NCBI RefSeq assembly: GCF_004005475.1
Contig: NZ_RZTZ01000004.1
Coordinates: forward strand, 1-64,000
Direction: 5' to 3'
DNA: 64,000 nt
Source: Niallia taxi
GTDB lineage: Bacteria; Bacillota; Bacilli; Bacillales; Cytobacillaceae
The notes beneath the pieces are model-generated. The model searched no databases, was not told where the DNA came from, and saw nothing but the letters and a program-made list of their open reading frames with translations. This document shows, in pieces, positions 51,958 to 60,832 of this stretch (the first letter of the stretch is position 1; each line of letters opens with the position of its first letter). A program made the position numbers and the translations under genes.

Positions 51958-52279
51958 ATGCTTTAACTTTATTTTTCACATCGAGTCTGAAGGTATAAAT
52001 TTGGCTCGCACCGACTAGGCGGAAGCCTTGGCCTTCATTGTAGTCTAATTTTAAATCCTCGTTAATGTGACTGATTGTCATTTTATCTAGATATAGAACA
52101 ATCCCATTGTCCTCGAATTTTGTATCCTCTTCTTTTTTATGATCGATAGCAAGGTCATAATTATAAGTATAGCTGCAGCCGCCGCTGAAAACACTTGTTA
52201 ATTTAAATGCAGCATTCTCTGGCTGATCATATGAACGCAATTTTTCAGCTGCTTTATCTGTAATTGTTAACTTCATCAT
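51956..52279 (-). CDS. HesB/IscA-like (YneR-type) protein
   Basis: Small protein of 107 residues of the HesB-like iron-sulfur biosynthesis family. ITDKAAEKLRSYDQPENAAFKLTSVFSGGCSYTYNYDLAID matches the family core, but only one Cys (in GGCSY) remains of the usual three, as in YneR/YqkB-type members, so classical A-type carrier activity is uncertain. The frame is open to 52336; GGAGGG precedes tandem ATGs at 52279/52276. Monocistronic. Confidence 0.85.
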   Translation of the reverse strand: MMKLTITDKAAEKLRSYDQPENAAFKLTSVFSGGCSYTYNYDLAIDHKKEEDTKFEDNGIVLYLDKMTISHINEDLKLDYNEGQGFRLVGASQIYTFRLDVKNKVKA

Positions 52280-52487
52280 AATCCCTCCTTCACCTGAGAA
52301 ACATGTAATTGGATTATAAGAATAATTATAGTTCAACAGAACTGTTTAATACATTATTCTGCCTGAAAATGCTCTATATTAATCTTCCCAGTATAGAATC
52401 TTTAAAACATTATAAAGTGCCATAAGGAAGCGGGCTGAATTAATAATATGCTAAAATGAAGTAAATTTTAGGTTAGGAAGGGAAAAA

Positions 52488-53453
52488 ATGAAAACAAAAA
52501 TTACGGATTTATTGAAAATAGAGCGTCCAATCATTCAAGGTGGCTTAGCGTATTTAGGAAATGCAGAGCTTGCTGCAGCAGTATCAAATGCTGGCGGACT
52601 TGGTCAGATTACGGCAATGACACTAAACACACCAGAAAGACTGAAGGAAGAGATTCAAAAAGTAAGGAAGCTGACAGATAAGCCTTTTGGAGTCAATTTT
52701 GCGATTGGTTCTTATAATGGGGCTTATATGGAGCTTTTGGAAATGGCAATAGCAGAAAAAGTGAAAGTCATTTCCATCACAGGCGGTAATCCACAGCCTA
52801 TTTTAGAGCGAATTAAAGGGGAAGGTATTTTATCACTTGTGCTCGTTTCAACTGTTAGACAAGCACTTAAAGCAGAGCTGCTTGGAGCTTCTGCTGTCAT
52901 TGCAGTAGGGCAAGAAGGCGGGGGACATATTGGCAAGGATGATATCGGCACAATGGTTCTGATTCCACGAGTTGCAGAGTCCGTCTCAATCCCTGTTATT
53001 GCTAGCGGTGGAATTGGGGATGGAAGAGGTTTTCTCGCTGCATTAGCACTTGGTGCACAAGGAATTGAAATGGGAACCCGTTTTATAGCGACAGCTGAAT
53101 GTGTCGACGCTATTCAAACATATAAAGCTGCACTTGTAGAAGGCACAGAGATGGACACTGTTGTTATAAAACGCACATTTGGTACCCCAGGAAGGGTTTT
53201 GAAATCAAATTATACGTTGGATATCATCGAGAAGGAAAGGCAAGGAGCCAAATATGAGGATTTAAAGAATAAGATAAGTGGTAAATCCAATTTAAAATTT
53301 ATTTATGACGGTGATCAAGTAAATGGATTTGCATGGGCTGGACAGGTAATGGGACTAATTAATGATGTACCCACAGTTAGTGATTTAATGGATAAAATAA
53401 TGAAGGATGCAACAGAAGGAGCGGTACGTCTTCAAAATATATGTAAGGGATAA
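52488..53453 (+). CDS. Nitronate monooxygenase / FabK-like flavoprotein
   Basis: TIM-barrel FMN enzyme of 321 residues. IERPIIQGGLAYLGNAELAAAVSNAGGLGQI is the N-terminal FMN-binding pattern, and GQEGGGHIGKDDIGTMVLIPRVAE with PVIASGGIGDGRGFLAALALGAQGIEMGTRF forms the flavin phosphate site. These motifs are shared by nitronate monooxygenase and FabK enoyl-ACP reductase. The GGGHIG variant leans to FabK-like, but the family is hard to divide by sequence. GGAAGGG precedes the ATG. It is alone, with a hairpin after it. Confidence 0.85.
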   Translation: MKTKITDLLKIERPIIQGGLAYLGNAELAAAVSNAGGLGQITAMTLNTPERLKEEIQKVRKLTDKPFGVNFAIGSYNGAYMELLEMAIAEKVKVISITGGNPQPILERIKGEGILSLVLVSTVRQALKAELLGASAVIAVGQEGGGHIGKDDIGTMVLIPRVAESVSIPVIASGGIGDGRGFLAALALGAQGIEMGTRFIATAECVDAIQTYKAALVEGTEMDTVVIKRTFGTPGRVLKSNYTLDIIEKERQGAKYEDLKNKISGKSNLKFIYDGDQVNGFAWAGQVMGLINDVPTVSDLMDKIMKDATEGAVRLQNICKG

Positions 53454-53492
53454 AGAAGCCAGCAACATAGGCTAGCATAAAAGTATATAAAA

Positions 53493-53514
53493 GGGGATGC
53501 CATTATGGCACCCC
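53493..53514. terminator. Terminator between nitronate oxygenase and SDR genes
   Basis: GGGGATGCC, loop ATTAT, GGCACCCCC between converging genes. No T run is evident, so it is weak in one direction. Confidence 0.6.
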
Positions 53515-53529
53515 CTAATTGCTTCTTAT

Positions 53530-54300
53530 TTAAGCTGATGTAGCACCTTGTCCACCGTCTATACGGTAATAAGAGCCGGAAATGAACGATGCATCCTCTG
53601 AAGCCAAAAAGGCCATCAAGTTAGCGATTTCTTCAGCTGTAGCATAACGTTTCATTGGAACAGAGGCTTCAAACTGCTCTTTAGCATTATCTTCATTGCC
53701 TGGCATAGCATTTGTTTCAATAGATCGCATCATTTGCGTATCAACACCAGATGGAGCTACTGCATTTACACGAACGTTGTATGGAGCACCTTCCAGTGCT
53801 GCTGTTTTCGTTAACCCAATAACACCGTGTTTTGATGCAACATAAAGTCCCATTCCTGGAGCTCCAAGAAGCCCGCCGTTTGAAGCAGTATTAACAATCG
53901 CACCGCTTTTCTGTTCATTCATTACCTTAAGTACATACTTGAGACCATAGAAAACACCTTTTAGATTAACATTGATTACCGCATCAAAATTTTCTGCTGT
54001 TTGATCGACTAAATTAGCAAATTTGCCGTTAATTCCAGCATTATTAATGAAAACATCAATTCGTCCATAATGTTCTTTTGTTGCTTCAACAAAGCTTTTT
54101 ACATCTTCTTCAACTGCAACATTTCCTTCTAGCAAAAGAATATGATCACTAGTGACCTCTGCTGCTACCTTTGTTAAATTCACTTTTTTTAGGTCAACTA
54201 ACGCAAGTTTTGCACCTTCATTAGCAAACTTTTTTGCAGCAGCGATACCGATACCCCCGGCAGCTCCTGTAATTAAAACAACTTTTCCTGAAAAACTCAT
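53530..54300 (-). CDS. Short-chain dehydrogenase/reductase
   Basis: Classical SDR of 256 residues. Cofactor motif TGAAGGIGIA (about residues 11-20), NNAG (NAGIN), catalytic Ser in VNTASNGG and YVASKHG (YxxxK) are all intact. The C-terminal SGSYYRIDGGQGAT region is usual. Substrate not predictable. Single gene with a divergent MarR-type regulator upstream, 224 bp away, so the regulator may control it. RBS GGAGGGA precedes the ATG. Confidence 0.9.
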   Translation of the reverse strand: MSFSGKVVLITGAAGGIGIAAAKKFANEGAKLALVDLKKVNLTKVAAEVTSDHILLLEGNVAVEEDVKSFVEATKEHYGRIDVFINNAGINGKFANLVDQTAENFDAVINVNLKGVFYGLKYVLKVMNEQKSGAIVNTASNGGLLGAPGMGLYVASKHGVIGLTKTAALEGAPYNVRVNAVAPSGVDTQMMRSIETNAMPGNEDNAKEQFEASVPMKRYATAEEIANLMAFLASEDASFISGSYYRIDGGQGATSA

Positions 54301-54524
54301 CCCAAATCCCTCCAGAAAATAAAAAAATTTTTTTGATTATGACATATCTTATTATAAAACTTTTCGCATTTCGAATCATTTATTTTGCCTAGAGTTAGTT
54401 CTCTTGCTATCTTTTTTTATCACAAATACATATAACTTAAACAAAAAATATTGCATTCATTGATTGAATCTGATAATATCGTTTCAAAGCTAATGATTAT
54501 GAAAATTCAAAGAGGTGGTTCGAT

Positions 54525-55037
54525 ATTTATTCATTTGATGAAAAAGGGGAATTGCTTCCTGAAGAAGTGGACACAATCAATCGAATCACTAATATTCCGA
54601 TTGAGTCTTTAAACCTTGATGCGATAGCGGTCGTTACGAACATTTACCGTGTAGCACAAGGGTTGAGAAATAAAATGGAACAGGAAGTGTTATCTGAGTA
54701 TAGCCTGTCATGGACAGCATTTTCCATGCTTTATGATTTATGGGTATGGGAGTCTATAGAGACAAAGAAATTAGCCGAATCAAACGGTGTTTCGAAAGCA
54801 ACGATAAGCAATATTACAAAAACACTCGAGAAAAAAGAGCTGTGCTACAGGAAAAGTGACATGAGAGATAGAAGAATTACTTATGTTGCCATTACAGATA
54901 AAGGCAAGCAAGTGATGGAGGAGCTGTATCCACGCTTTCATATTGGGGAAGTAGAGCTTGTTGCTGGTATGTCAGCGGATGAACAAAAATACATGTCAGC
55001 ATTGCTTAGAAATGTAATTCGCGAAAATAATTTTTAA
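54525..55037 (+). CDS. MarR-family transcriptional regulator
   Basis: Winged-helix repressor-type protein of about 160-170 residues. The core WTAFSMLYDLWVWESIETKKLAESNGVSKATISNITKTLEKKELCYR with DMRDRRITYVAITDKGKQ is typical MarR. The start is unusual: the first ordinary start in frame is TTG at 54552, only two bases after AAGGGG, whereas the reading frame is protein-like from YSFDEKGELLPEE upstream and AGAGGTGG (54511) is 6 bases before ATT at 54525. I mark 54525 as the likely true start but with low certainty. It faces the SDR gene. Confidence 0.75.
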   Translation: MYSFDEKGELLPEEVDTINRITNIPIESLNLDAIAVVTNIYRVAQGLRNKMEQEVLSEYSLSWTAFSMLYDLWVWESIETKKLAESNGVSKATISNITKTLEKKELCYRKSDMRDRRITYVAITDKGKQVMEELYPRFHIGEVELVAGMSADEQKYMSALLRNVIRENNF

Positions 55038-55049
55038 TATAGAAATGCA

Positions 55050-55275
55050 ATGAAAGGAAACCCAGTAGTAGTTATCTCCCTGTTGACAGAGAGTCGATGG
55101 TTGGTGCAAATCGACACAAAGATAACACGAATTACATTCCTGGAGCTGTCTTTGTTAAAGCAAGGACCGGATGAGCCGTTAATCGTTTGAGTGGAAGGAC
55201 TAGTTTGTCCTTTAATAAGGGTGGTACCGCGTGCAAGAAACCACGTCCCTTTTTTGGGGATGTGGTTTTTTTATA
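55050..55275 (+). promoter_or_regulatory. T-box riboswitch, tyrosine type
   Basis: The leader has the T-box core AAGGGTGGTACCGCG (55217-55231) followed by a terminator with arms AACCACGTCCC and GGGGATGTGGTT and a T run (55239-55273). A TAC (Tyr) triplet at 55133-55135 sits where the specifier is expected, in GAATTACATTCC. Uncharged tRNA-Tyr would favour the antiterminator and raise synthetase expression. Confidence 0.92.
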
Positions 55276-55298
55276 TTTTCATTTAGGAGGAATTGGAG

Positions 55299-56546
55299 AT
55301 GGAGAAGTTAATGGAACAATTGACAGAGGAACAAAGAATAGAAGTAAAGCGACAAATGACCCTTTATAGCCAAGGAGTGCAAGAGATTATTCCGACAGAA
55401 GAGCTTGAAAGGAAAGTAGCAAAGTCTATTTTGGAAGATAAGCCACTGAAAATTAAGCTGGGGCTTGATCCATCAGCACCAGATGTCCATTTGGGCCATA
55501 CGGTGGTTCTTAATAAAATGAGACAATTCCAAGAAAATGGTCATACGATACAATTAATTATCGGAGATTTCACAGGGAAAATTGGTGATCCGACAGGCAA
55601 ATCGGTTGCTAGAAAGCAATTAACAGATGAAGAGGTCAAGCAGAATGCGAAAACATATTTCGAACAATTCGCCAAAGTTATTGATATGGATAAGGTCGAG
55701 CTTCATTACAACTCGACATGGCTCTCTAAGCTAAACTTTGAGGATGTTATTCAACTCGCAGGAAAAATCACTGTAGCAAGATTGTTGGAAAGAGATGATT
55801 TTGAAGAAAGAATGGCATTTAATAAACCTATTTCCTTACATGAATTTTTCTACCCTTTAATGCAGGGCTATGATTCAGTTGTCTTAAAATGTGATATTGA
55901 ACTTGGTGGAACAGACCAGCACTTCAACATTTTAATGGGGAGACATTTTCAAGAGAAGTACGGAAGTGAAAAACAGGTAGCCCTGTTAATGCCATTATTA
56001 GAGGGGCTTGATGGTGTTGAAAAGATGTCCAAATCAAAGAAAAACTACATTGGCATCGATGAAAGCCCACAGGAAATGTACGGTAAAGCAATGTCTATTC
56101 CAGATGAATTGATGGCGAAATACTTTGAATTAATAACAGATTTGAAACCAGCTGAGATTAAAGAGTTGAAAGACCGGTTAGAAGCAGGCACACTTCATCC
56201 GAGAGATGCAAAAATGCTCCTAGCCAAGACAATCGTAAGGATGTACCACGGAGTAGAGGCAGCAGCGAAAGCCGAACAGCATTTTATTTCTGTTTTCCAG
56301 AAGGGCGTCATGCCAGAGGAAATTCCAGCAGTTCAATGGGAAGGAAATACAGAAATATCTCTCATTGATTTACTTGTGGAATTGAAATTATTAAGCTCTA
56401 AAAGCGAAGCTCGCAGGATGATTGAAAACAGAGGGGTCAAAGTAAACGGAGTAAAGGCAACTGATACAAAACTTGAGGTTACGATAAGTAATGGTTTAAT
56501 TCTTCAAGTTGGTAAACGTAAATTCGTAGAAATTAAAACAGTTTAG
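55299..56546 (+). CDS. tyrS: Tyrosyl-tRNA synthetase (TyrZ type)
   Basis: Class I synthetase of 415 residues charging tRNA-Tyr. HIGH-type motif is HLGHT (about residues 54-58), and KMSKS is complete ([10 protein letters not shown]). The C-terminal S4-like domain is visible at [21 protein letters not shown]. The complete KMSKS and the [13 protein letters not shown] segment mark the TyrZ branch, not the housekeeping TyrS branch of Bacillus. The frame is open to TTG 55293; ATG 55299 has better spacing from AGGAGG. It stands alone behind its T-box, with a MarR gene upstream. Confidence 0.92.
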   Translation: MEKLMEQLTEEQRIEVKRQMTLYSQGVQEIIPTEELERKVAKSILEDKPLKIKLGLDPSAPDVHLGHTVVLNKMRQFQENGHTIQLIIGDFTGKIGDPTGKSVARKQLTDEEVKQNAKTYFEQFAKVIDMDKVELHYNSTWLSKLNFEDVIQLAGKITVARLLERDDFEERMAFNKPISLHEFFYPLMQGYDSVVLKCDIELGGTDQHFNILMGRHFQEKYGSEKQVALLMPLLEGLDGVEKMSKSKKNYIGIDESPQEMYGKAMSIPDELMAKYFELITDLKPAEIKELKDRLEAGTLHPRDAKMLLAKTIVRMYHGVEAAAKAEQHFISVFQKGVMPEEIPAVQWEGNTEISLIDLLVELKLLSSKSEARRMIENRGVKVNGVKATDTKLEVTISNGLILQVGKRKFVEIKTV

Positions 56547-56555
56547 TGTGAGGGA

Positions 56556-56591
56556 AAGAGGTGCGATGTTATGCACTTCTTTCTTTTTTTT
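56556..56591 (+). terminator. Terminator of tyrS
   Basis: AAAGAGGTGC, 8-nt loop, GCACTTCTTT then CTTTTTTT. Confidence 0.88.
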
Positions 56592-56652
56592 CTAAATGAA
56601 ACATTATTTGTAAGAAATCGTCTATAGGAATATAAAGAGGAGGGAAATTCAA

Positions 56653-57071
56653 ATGAGAAAAAGTCTCGTGTTGTCAGTAGCCTTTATCCTTTTCCTTTTG
56701 ACAAGTTGTTATCAAAAGGAGACAATCTCATCTAAACTTGCCATGGAAAAGGAAGTTAAAAAAATTGCTGTTTCAAGGATAAAAGACAGTGGAAGTCTTG
56801 CTGAATTAAATGGTCAAGATGCTAAAAAGCTAATCGAATATCTCACCATGCAATCAAGCAAGAAGGCATCGCAAATATGTCGTCCCCAGAATATATAGTT
56901 AAGCTATATACGAAAGCGGATGTTGAGCAAATATATGTTTGGATAGGGTAAACAGGAGAAACTGGCTCCTTGATGTTAGAAGATGATACGCACACAATAA
57001 ATACTGTTTCAGCAAAAGTAACAGCTACTTTAAATGATTTATTGGCAATAAGTTTAAATAGAAGTAATTAG
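56653..57071 (+). pseudogene. Decayed lipoprotein gene (frameshift and stop)
   Basis: The start MRKSLVLSVAFILFLLTSCYQKE has a complete lipobox, and 81 codons remain in frame. Near 56870 the frame shifts: the continuation is protein-like from 56877 (MSSPEYIVKLYTKADVEQIYVWIG), then a TAA at 56949 interrupts, followed by GETGSLMLEDDTHTINTVSAKVTATLNDL until the stop at 57069. Joined, they would give a lipoprotein of about 140 residues. Family not recognised. A premature product of 81 residues could still be exported. AGGAGGGAA precedes the ATG. Confidence 0.7.
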
Positions 57072-57227
57072 GGGGAAAGTACTAAGAAATTATTTTGACT
57101 TACAGTTTTTTTAGCTGTATTCTATATATGAATAGATGCTCATATAAACAAATATAAGATGCTCAATCAGGCTTGTTCGCTTATGTTATTAGAAATAAGC
57201 GGCATAATGTAATCAGGGGGGATTTAA

Positions 57228-58175
57228 ATGGGACATAATCACAGTCATAGCCATGGTCATAGTTCAAATAAGAAGGTACTTCTGCTCTCTTTTATCATTA
57301 TTACGAGTTATATGCTTATAGAGGCTGTTGGAGGCTTTATTACAAATAGTCTAGCACTTTTATCAGATGCAGGCCATATGTTAAGCGACTCCATCTCTTT
57401 AGTGATTGCGCTCCTTGCCTTCCAGTTAGGGGAGAAGGCGGCAAGTTTTAACAATACGTATGGGTTTAAGCGCTTTGAAATTATTGCGGCTATGATTAAT
57501 GGTGTGACATTGATACTCATTTCGCTATATATCATTTATGAGGCAATTGGCCGCTTTGCTAATCCTCCAGAGGTTGCAACAACAGGGATGCTGATAATCA
57601 GCATTATTGGCTTATTGGTTAACGTGATTGTTGCTTGGATTATGCTGCGCGGGGGCAATACAGAGCATAACTTAAATATGAGAGGAGCCTTTCTCCATGT
57701 AATAAGTGACATGCTCGGGTCTGTCGGAGCAATTATAGCTGCCATTGTAATAATGGCGTTTGGATGGGGCTGGGCAGATCCCCTTGCCAGCGTTATCGTG
57801 GCTATCCTTATTTTGAGAAGCGGTTATTTCGTTATGAAGGATGCCCTGCATATATTGATGGAAGGAACACCACAGAATGTAAATGTAAAGGAAGTCATTG
57901 AAATAATGGAAAAGGCAGAAGGAATACAAGGTATTCATGATTTGCATATTTGGTCCATTACGAGTGAGCTAAATGCCCTTTCCTGTCATGCTGTCGTGGC
58001 CAATGATTTAACAGTTGCCGAAAGTGAAAAAATACTGCGCCATCTAGAGCATGAACTCGAACATAAAGGCATTACACATATGACCATTCAATTAGAAACA
58101 GGCACTCATAATCATGAGAATACAATACTTTGCCAGGCAAAGACAAAGCCAGTTCATGCCCATCATCATCATTGA
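57228..58175 (+). CDS. czcD: Cation diffusion facilitator, CzcD-like
   Basis: Zinc/cobalt exporter of 315 residues. Six membrane helices are expected. The zinc site pairs AGHMLSDS (HxxxD, helix 2) and HVISDMLGS (HxxxD, helix 5) are complete. The cytoplasmic C-terminal domain follows (about 215-290), and both ends are His-rich (HNHSHSHGHS and HAHHHH). Exports metal in exchange for protons. GGGGGGATTT precedes the ATG. A metal-responsive regulator is not adjacent. Confidence 0.92.
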   Translation: MGHNHSHSHGHSSNKKVLLLSFIIITSYMLIEAVGGFITNSLALLSDAGHMLSDSISLVIALLAFQLGEKAASFNNTYGFKRFEIIAAMINGVTLILISLYIIYEAIGRFANPPEVATTGMLIISIIGLLVNVIVAWIMLRGGNTEHNLNMRGAFLHVISDMLGSVGAIIAAIVIMAFGWGWADPLASVIVAILILRSGYFVMKDALHILMEGTPQNVNVKEVIEIMEKAEGIQGIHDLHIWSITSELNALSCHAVVANDLTVAESEKILRHLEHELEHKGITHMTIQLETGTHNHENTILCQAKTKPVHAHHHH

Positions 58176-58187
58176 TAAGAATGCAAA

Positions 58188-58216
58188 AACGAGATGTCTA
58201 CTTTAGACATCTTGTT
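58188..58216. terminator. Terminator between czcD and ywmB
   Basis: ACGAGATGTCT, loop ACTTT, AGACATCTTGT. Placed between converging genes. Confidence 0.75.
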
Positions 58217-58224
58217 TACTAATC

Positions 58225-58953
58225 CTAATACTCAGAAGTAATAATAGGCGTTCCAATTGTAACATCAACTTGATCTGTCGACTGACTAGTCGCTCTGTAT
58301 GCAATGTGAAGATTCATATATTCATTGTTTCCAATAGATAGTTTATTTTCCCATCTTTTCGTGTAAGCAGATAAGGAAATGAAGTTTTCTTCCTTTAGGC
58401 TTTGAACTTCCTCTCCTGAAAAGCTAGCCATAACTTTGGAAGATTCTGAATACAAGGATTGATCTATATTGGCAGTTCCTTGAATAGTGTAAAATACGGA
58501 ATAATCCTCTATTTTTTGCTTATATAAGTTGTAAATGGCAGGCCATTTACTTTCATTCCACTTTCCTTTTATATCATATGTAATACTTAAATTGTATTTG
58601 TTGTTTTGGGAGTAAATAGTAATTAAAACCTTTTCTTCTTTCAATCCCAATTTAGATGACTTCTTTTGTCCTTCAATTTTATAATAACCTTTCTCTGCTT
58701 GCTCTTTAGACCATGTAAACTCTTTTTCCGTTTTCATATAAGCTGCTACTGCTTTATCAAGGTCGCTCATTTTCGTAAATTGTTTAATTGGTTCTTTTAT
58801 ATACATAGACCATGTGTTTACTTGGATATTGTTTTGAACAGCGATTTTTGTTATTTGACTTAATTCATTATCCTCATAAAAGGCCTTTGTTTCTTTTGTT
58901 GTTATCGTAACTAATAGTAAAAAGCATATAACCATTAATATTGTTTTTTTCAT
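58225..58953 (-). CDS. ywmB: YwmB-family protein
   Basis: Secreted or membrane-linked protein of 242 residues with N-terminal signal (MKKTILMVICFLLLVTITT). The family end VDVTIGTPIITSEY and the region YNLYKQKIEDYSVFYTIQGTAN match YwmB of Bacilli. In B. subtilis ywmB is located near spoIID and murAA, whereas here it stands next to a malic enzyme and a metal exporter. Its role is unknown; the family is linked to sporulating Firmicutes. Monocistronic, closed by the hairpin near 58188. Confidence 0.85.
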   Translation of the reverse strand: MKKTILMVICFLLLVTITTKETKAFYEDNELSQITKIAVQNNIQVNTWSMYIKEPIKQFTKMSDLDKAVAAYMKTEKEFTWSKEQAEKGYYKIEGQKKSSKLGLKEEKVLITIYSQNNKYNLSITYDIKGKWNESKWPAIYNLYKQKIEDYSVFYTIQGTANIDQSLYSESSKVMASFSGEEVQSLKEENFISLSAYTKRWENKLSIGNNEYMNLHIAYRATSQSTDQVDVTIGTPIITSEY

Positions 58954-59029
58954 CGTCTCAACTCTCCCTTATACAAGAAGGATAACCATATGGGAGAGTA
59001 TTTATACTAGATTAATATATTAAATATAA

Positions 59030-59058
59030 AAGGCTGTCAAGGAAGTCCTGACAGCCTG
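59030..59058 (-). terminator. Terminator of the malic enzyme gene
   Basis: AGGCTGTCA, 9-nt loop, TGACAGCCT just past the malic enzyme stop; on the minus strand it ends in TTTTAT. Confidence 0.8.
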
Positions 59059-59071
59059 AAACTATTACAGT

Positions 59072-60493
59072 TTATTTATTTGAGTTTGGTATTTTCCTTG
59101 CTACACCTGTTTCAACAGCGGCCTTGACGACTGCATCGCGAATTTTATCTACTACTTTATTGTTGAATACAGAAGGGATAATATAGGATTCGCTTAATTC
59201 CTCGTCAGAGACGGTCGAAGCAATTGCTTCTGCGGCAGCTAATTTCATGGCTTCATTTATTTCACTTGCCCGACAATCTAATGCACCGCGGAAAATGCCC
59301 GGAAAGCAGAGCACATTATTGATTTGGTTAGGATAATCGGAGCGTCCTGTTGCCATTACTCGTACATGAGGGGATGCCAAGTCAGGATCAATTTCAGGAA
59401 CTGGATTTGCCATAGCAAAAACAATGGCATCTGTTGCCATTTTCTGGACATCCTCCACCTTTAAAGTACCTGGGGCAGAAACACCAATAAATACATCGGC
59501 TTCACCTATTACGTCTGAAAGGCTGCCTTGGAGGTTCTCTGGATTAGTCATTTCTGCATATGCCTGCCAATGTGGGTTACTGTATGAACCGCCGCGATAA
59601 ATAGCACCATTTCGATCAACACCGATTACATTCTTGGCACCTGCTGCTAAAAGGATTTTCGTGCAGGCAATTCCTGCTGCTCCAATTCCATTAATGACAA
59701 CTTTAATATCTTTGACGTTTTTTTGGACGATTTTCAAAGCATTAAGCAAACCGGCATAAATGGCCACAGCTGTTCCGTGCTGGTCATCATGGAATACAGG
59801 GATATTCAATTCACTCTTCAGTCGTTGTTCTATTTCAAAGCAGCGGGGAGAGGCAATGTCTTCAAGATTTATTCCTCCAAATGTAGGGGAAATCGATTTG
59901 ACAATGCGAATGATTTCCTCTGTGTCCTTTGTATCAAGGCAAATCGGAAATGCATCGACATTTGCCAACTGCTTAAACAGCATTGCTTTCCCTTCCATAA
60001 CTGGCATGGCCGCTTCTGGACCAATATCTCCAAGTCCAAGCACTGCTGTTCCATCTGTGACAATCGCTACCGTATTGCTTTTCATGGTGAGAGAATAAAC
60101 CTTGCTTGGGTCGGCATGTATCGCTTCACTGATGGCAGCGACTCCAGGTGTATAAACCCTTGACAGGTCATCACGGTTTTTAATCCGAACCTTTGGCTTC
60201 ATTTCAATCTTGCCGCCTAAGTGAAGAAGGAATGTACTATCAGATACATTGACAACTTTAACTCCTGCCAATTTGGAAATGGCACTCACTACCTGTTGGC
60301 CATGATTGTTATTGTGAACACGGACGGTTATATCACGAACCGTACTTGTTTTGCTAGAGGATATAACGTCAAGCCCAATAATATCTCCGGCTTCATCTCC
60401 GATTACATTTACGATTTCCCCTAAAGAAATGATATTAGTCTCCAATTGTATGCGAATAATAATATTCATGCTAGCTCCGCTCGGTATCGACAT
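59072..60493 (-). CDS. NAD(P)-malic enzyme with N-terminal ACT domain
   Basis: Enzyme of 473 residues converting malate to pyruvate and CO2. Residues 1-85 form an ACT-like domain (IIIRIQLETNIISLGEIVNVIGDEAGDIIGLDVI). Then comes the malic enzyme core: VYTPGVAAISEAI, LGLGDIGPEAAMPVMEGKAMLF, FHDDQHGTAVAIYAGLLNAL and cofactor loop INGIGAAGIACTKI. Active Lys and Asp positions appear intact. The extra ACT domain suggests allosteric control. The frame is open to 60508; GGGAGTGG precedes the ATG at 60493. A possible cre site lies 254 bp upstream. Confidence 0.92.
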   Translation of the reverse strand: MSIPSGASMNIIIRIQLETNIISLGEIVNVIGDEAGDIIGLDVISSSKTSTVRDITVRVHNNNHGQQVVSAISKLAGVKVVNVSDSTFLLHLGGKIEMKPKVRIKNRDDLSRVYTPGVAAISEAIHADPSKVYSLTMKSNTVAIVTDGTAVLGLGDIGPEAAMPVMEGKAMLFKQLANVDAFPICLDTKDTEEIIRIVKSISPTFGGINLEDIASPRCFEIEQRLKSELNIPVFHDDQHGTAVAIYAGLLNALKIVQKNVKDIKVVINGIGAAGIACTKILLAAGAKNVIGVDRNGAIYRGGSYSNPHWQAYAEMTNPENLQGSLSDVIGEADVFIGVSAPGTLKVEDVQKMATDAIVFAMANPVPEIDPDLASPHVRVMATGRSDYPNQINNVLCFPGIFRGALDCRASEINEAMKLAAAEAIASTVSDEELSESYIIPSVFNNKVVDKIRDAVVKAAVETGVARKIPNSNK

Positions 60494-60508
60494 CAAATCC
60501 ACTCCCAT

Positions 60509-60832
60509 TAAGTATTAGGTGTTATAAGCCAAACATTGGAAACAGGCAATAGCAGAAGTAATCAATAGAGTGTGTTTGTTCCAGCAATAAGGCTTTACAT
60601 AAAAAAGCTGCTTAGCAAACTAGTTCGTAAATCAGCTCCCTTCAAAACAATCCATCTTGCTATAAAACAAGAGTTTTTCTAGCTATGAAATAGAAGCTAA
60701 AAATAAGAACGAGAGATTTAACTGTACACTTCATTAAAAATAATAATGTAAGCGCTTAAAAAACGCAAATGATATTCCTGTAAAGAAGGTGATAAGTATG
60801 TCAATAAAATTATTAAAATGGAAAAATAGTAA
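60509..60832. other. Intergenic region upstream of malic enzyme, 324 bp
   Basis: It contains the cre-like site and, on the plus strand, a 12-codon frame at 60798-60836 (MSIKLLKWKNSN) after AAGAAGGTGATA; the latter is too short to support as a gene. Nothing else is recognisable. Confidence 0.45.
60747..60760. promoter_or_regulatory. Possible CcpA cre site
   Basis: TGTAAGCGCTTAAA fits the palindromic cre consensus TGWNANCGNTNWCA in all but one position. It lies upstream of the malic enzyme, which suggests carbon catabolite control. Distance to the start is large. Confidence 0.5.
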
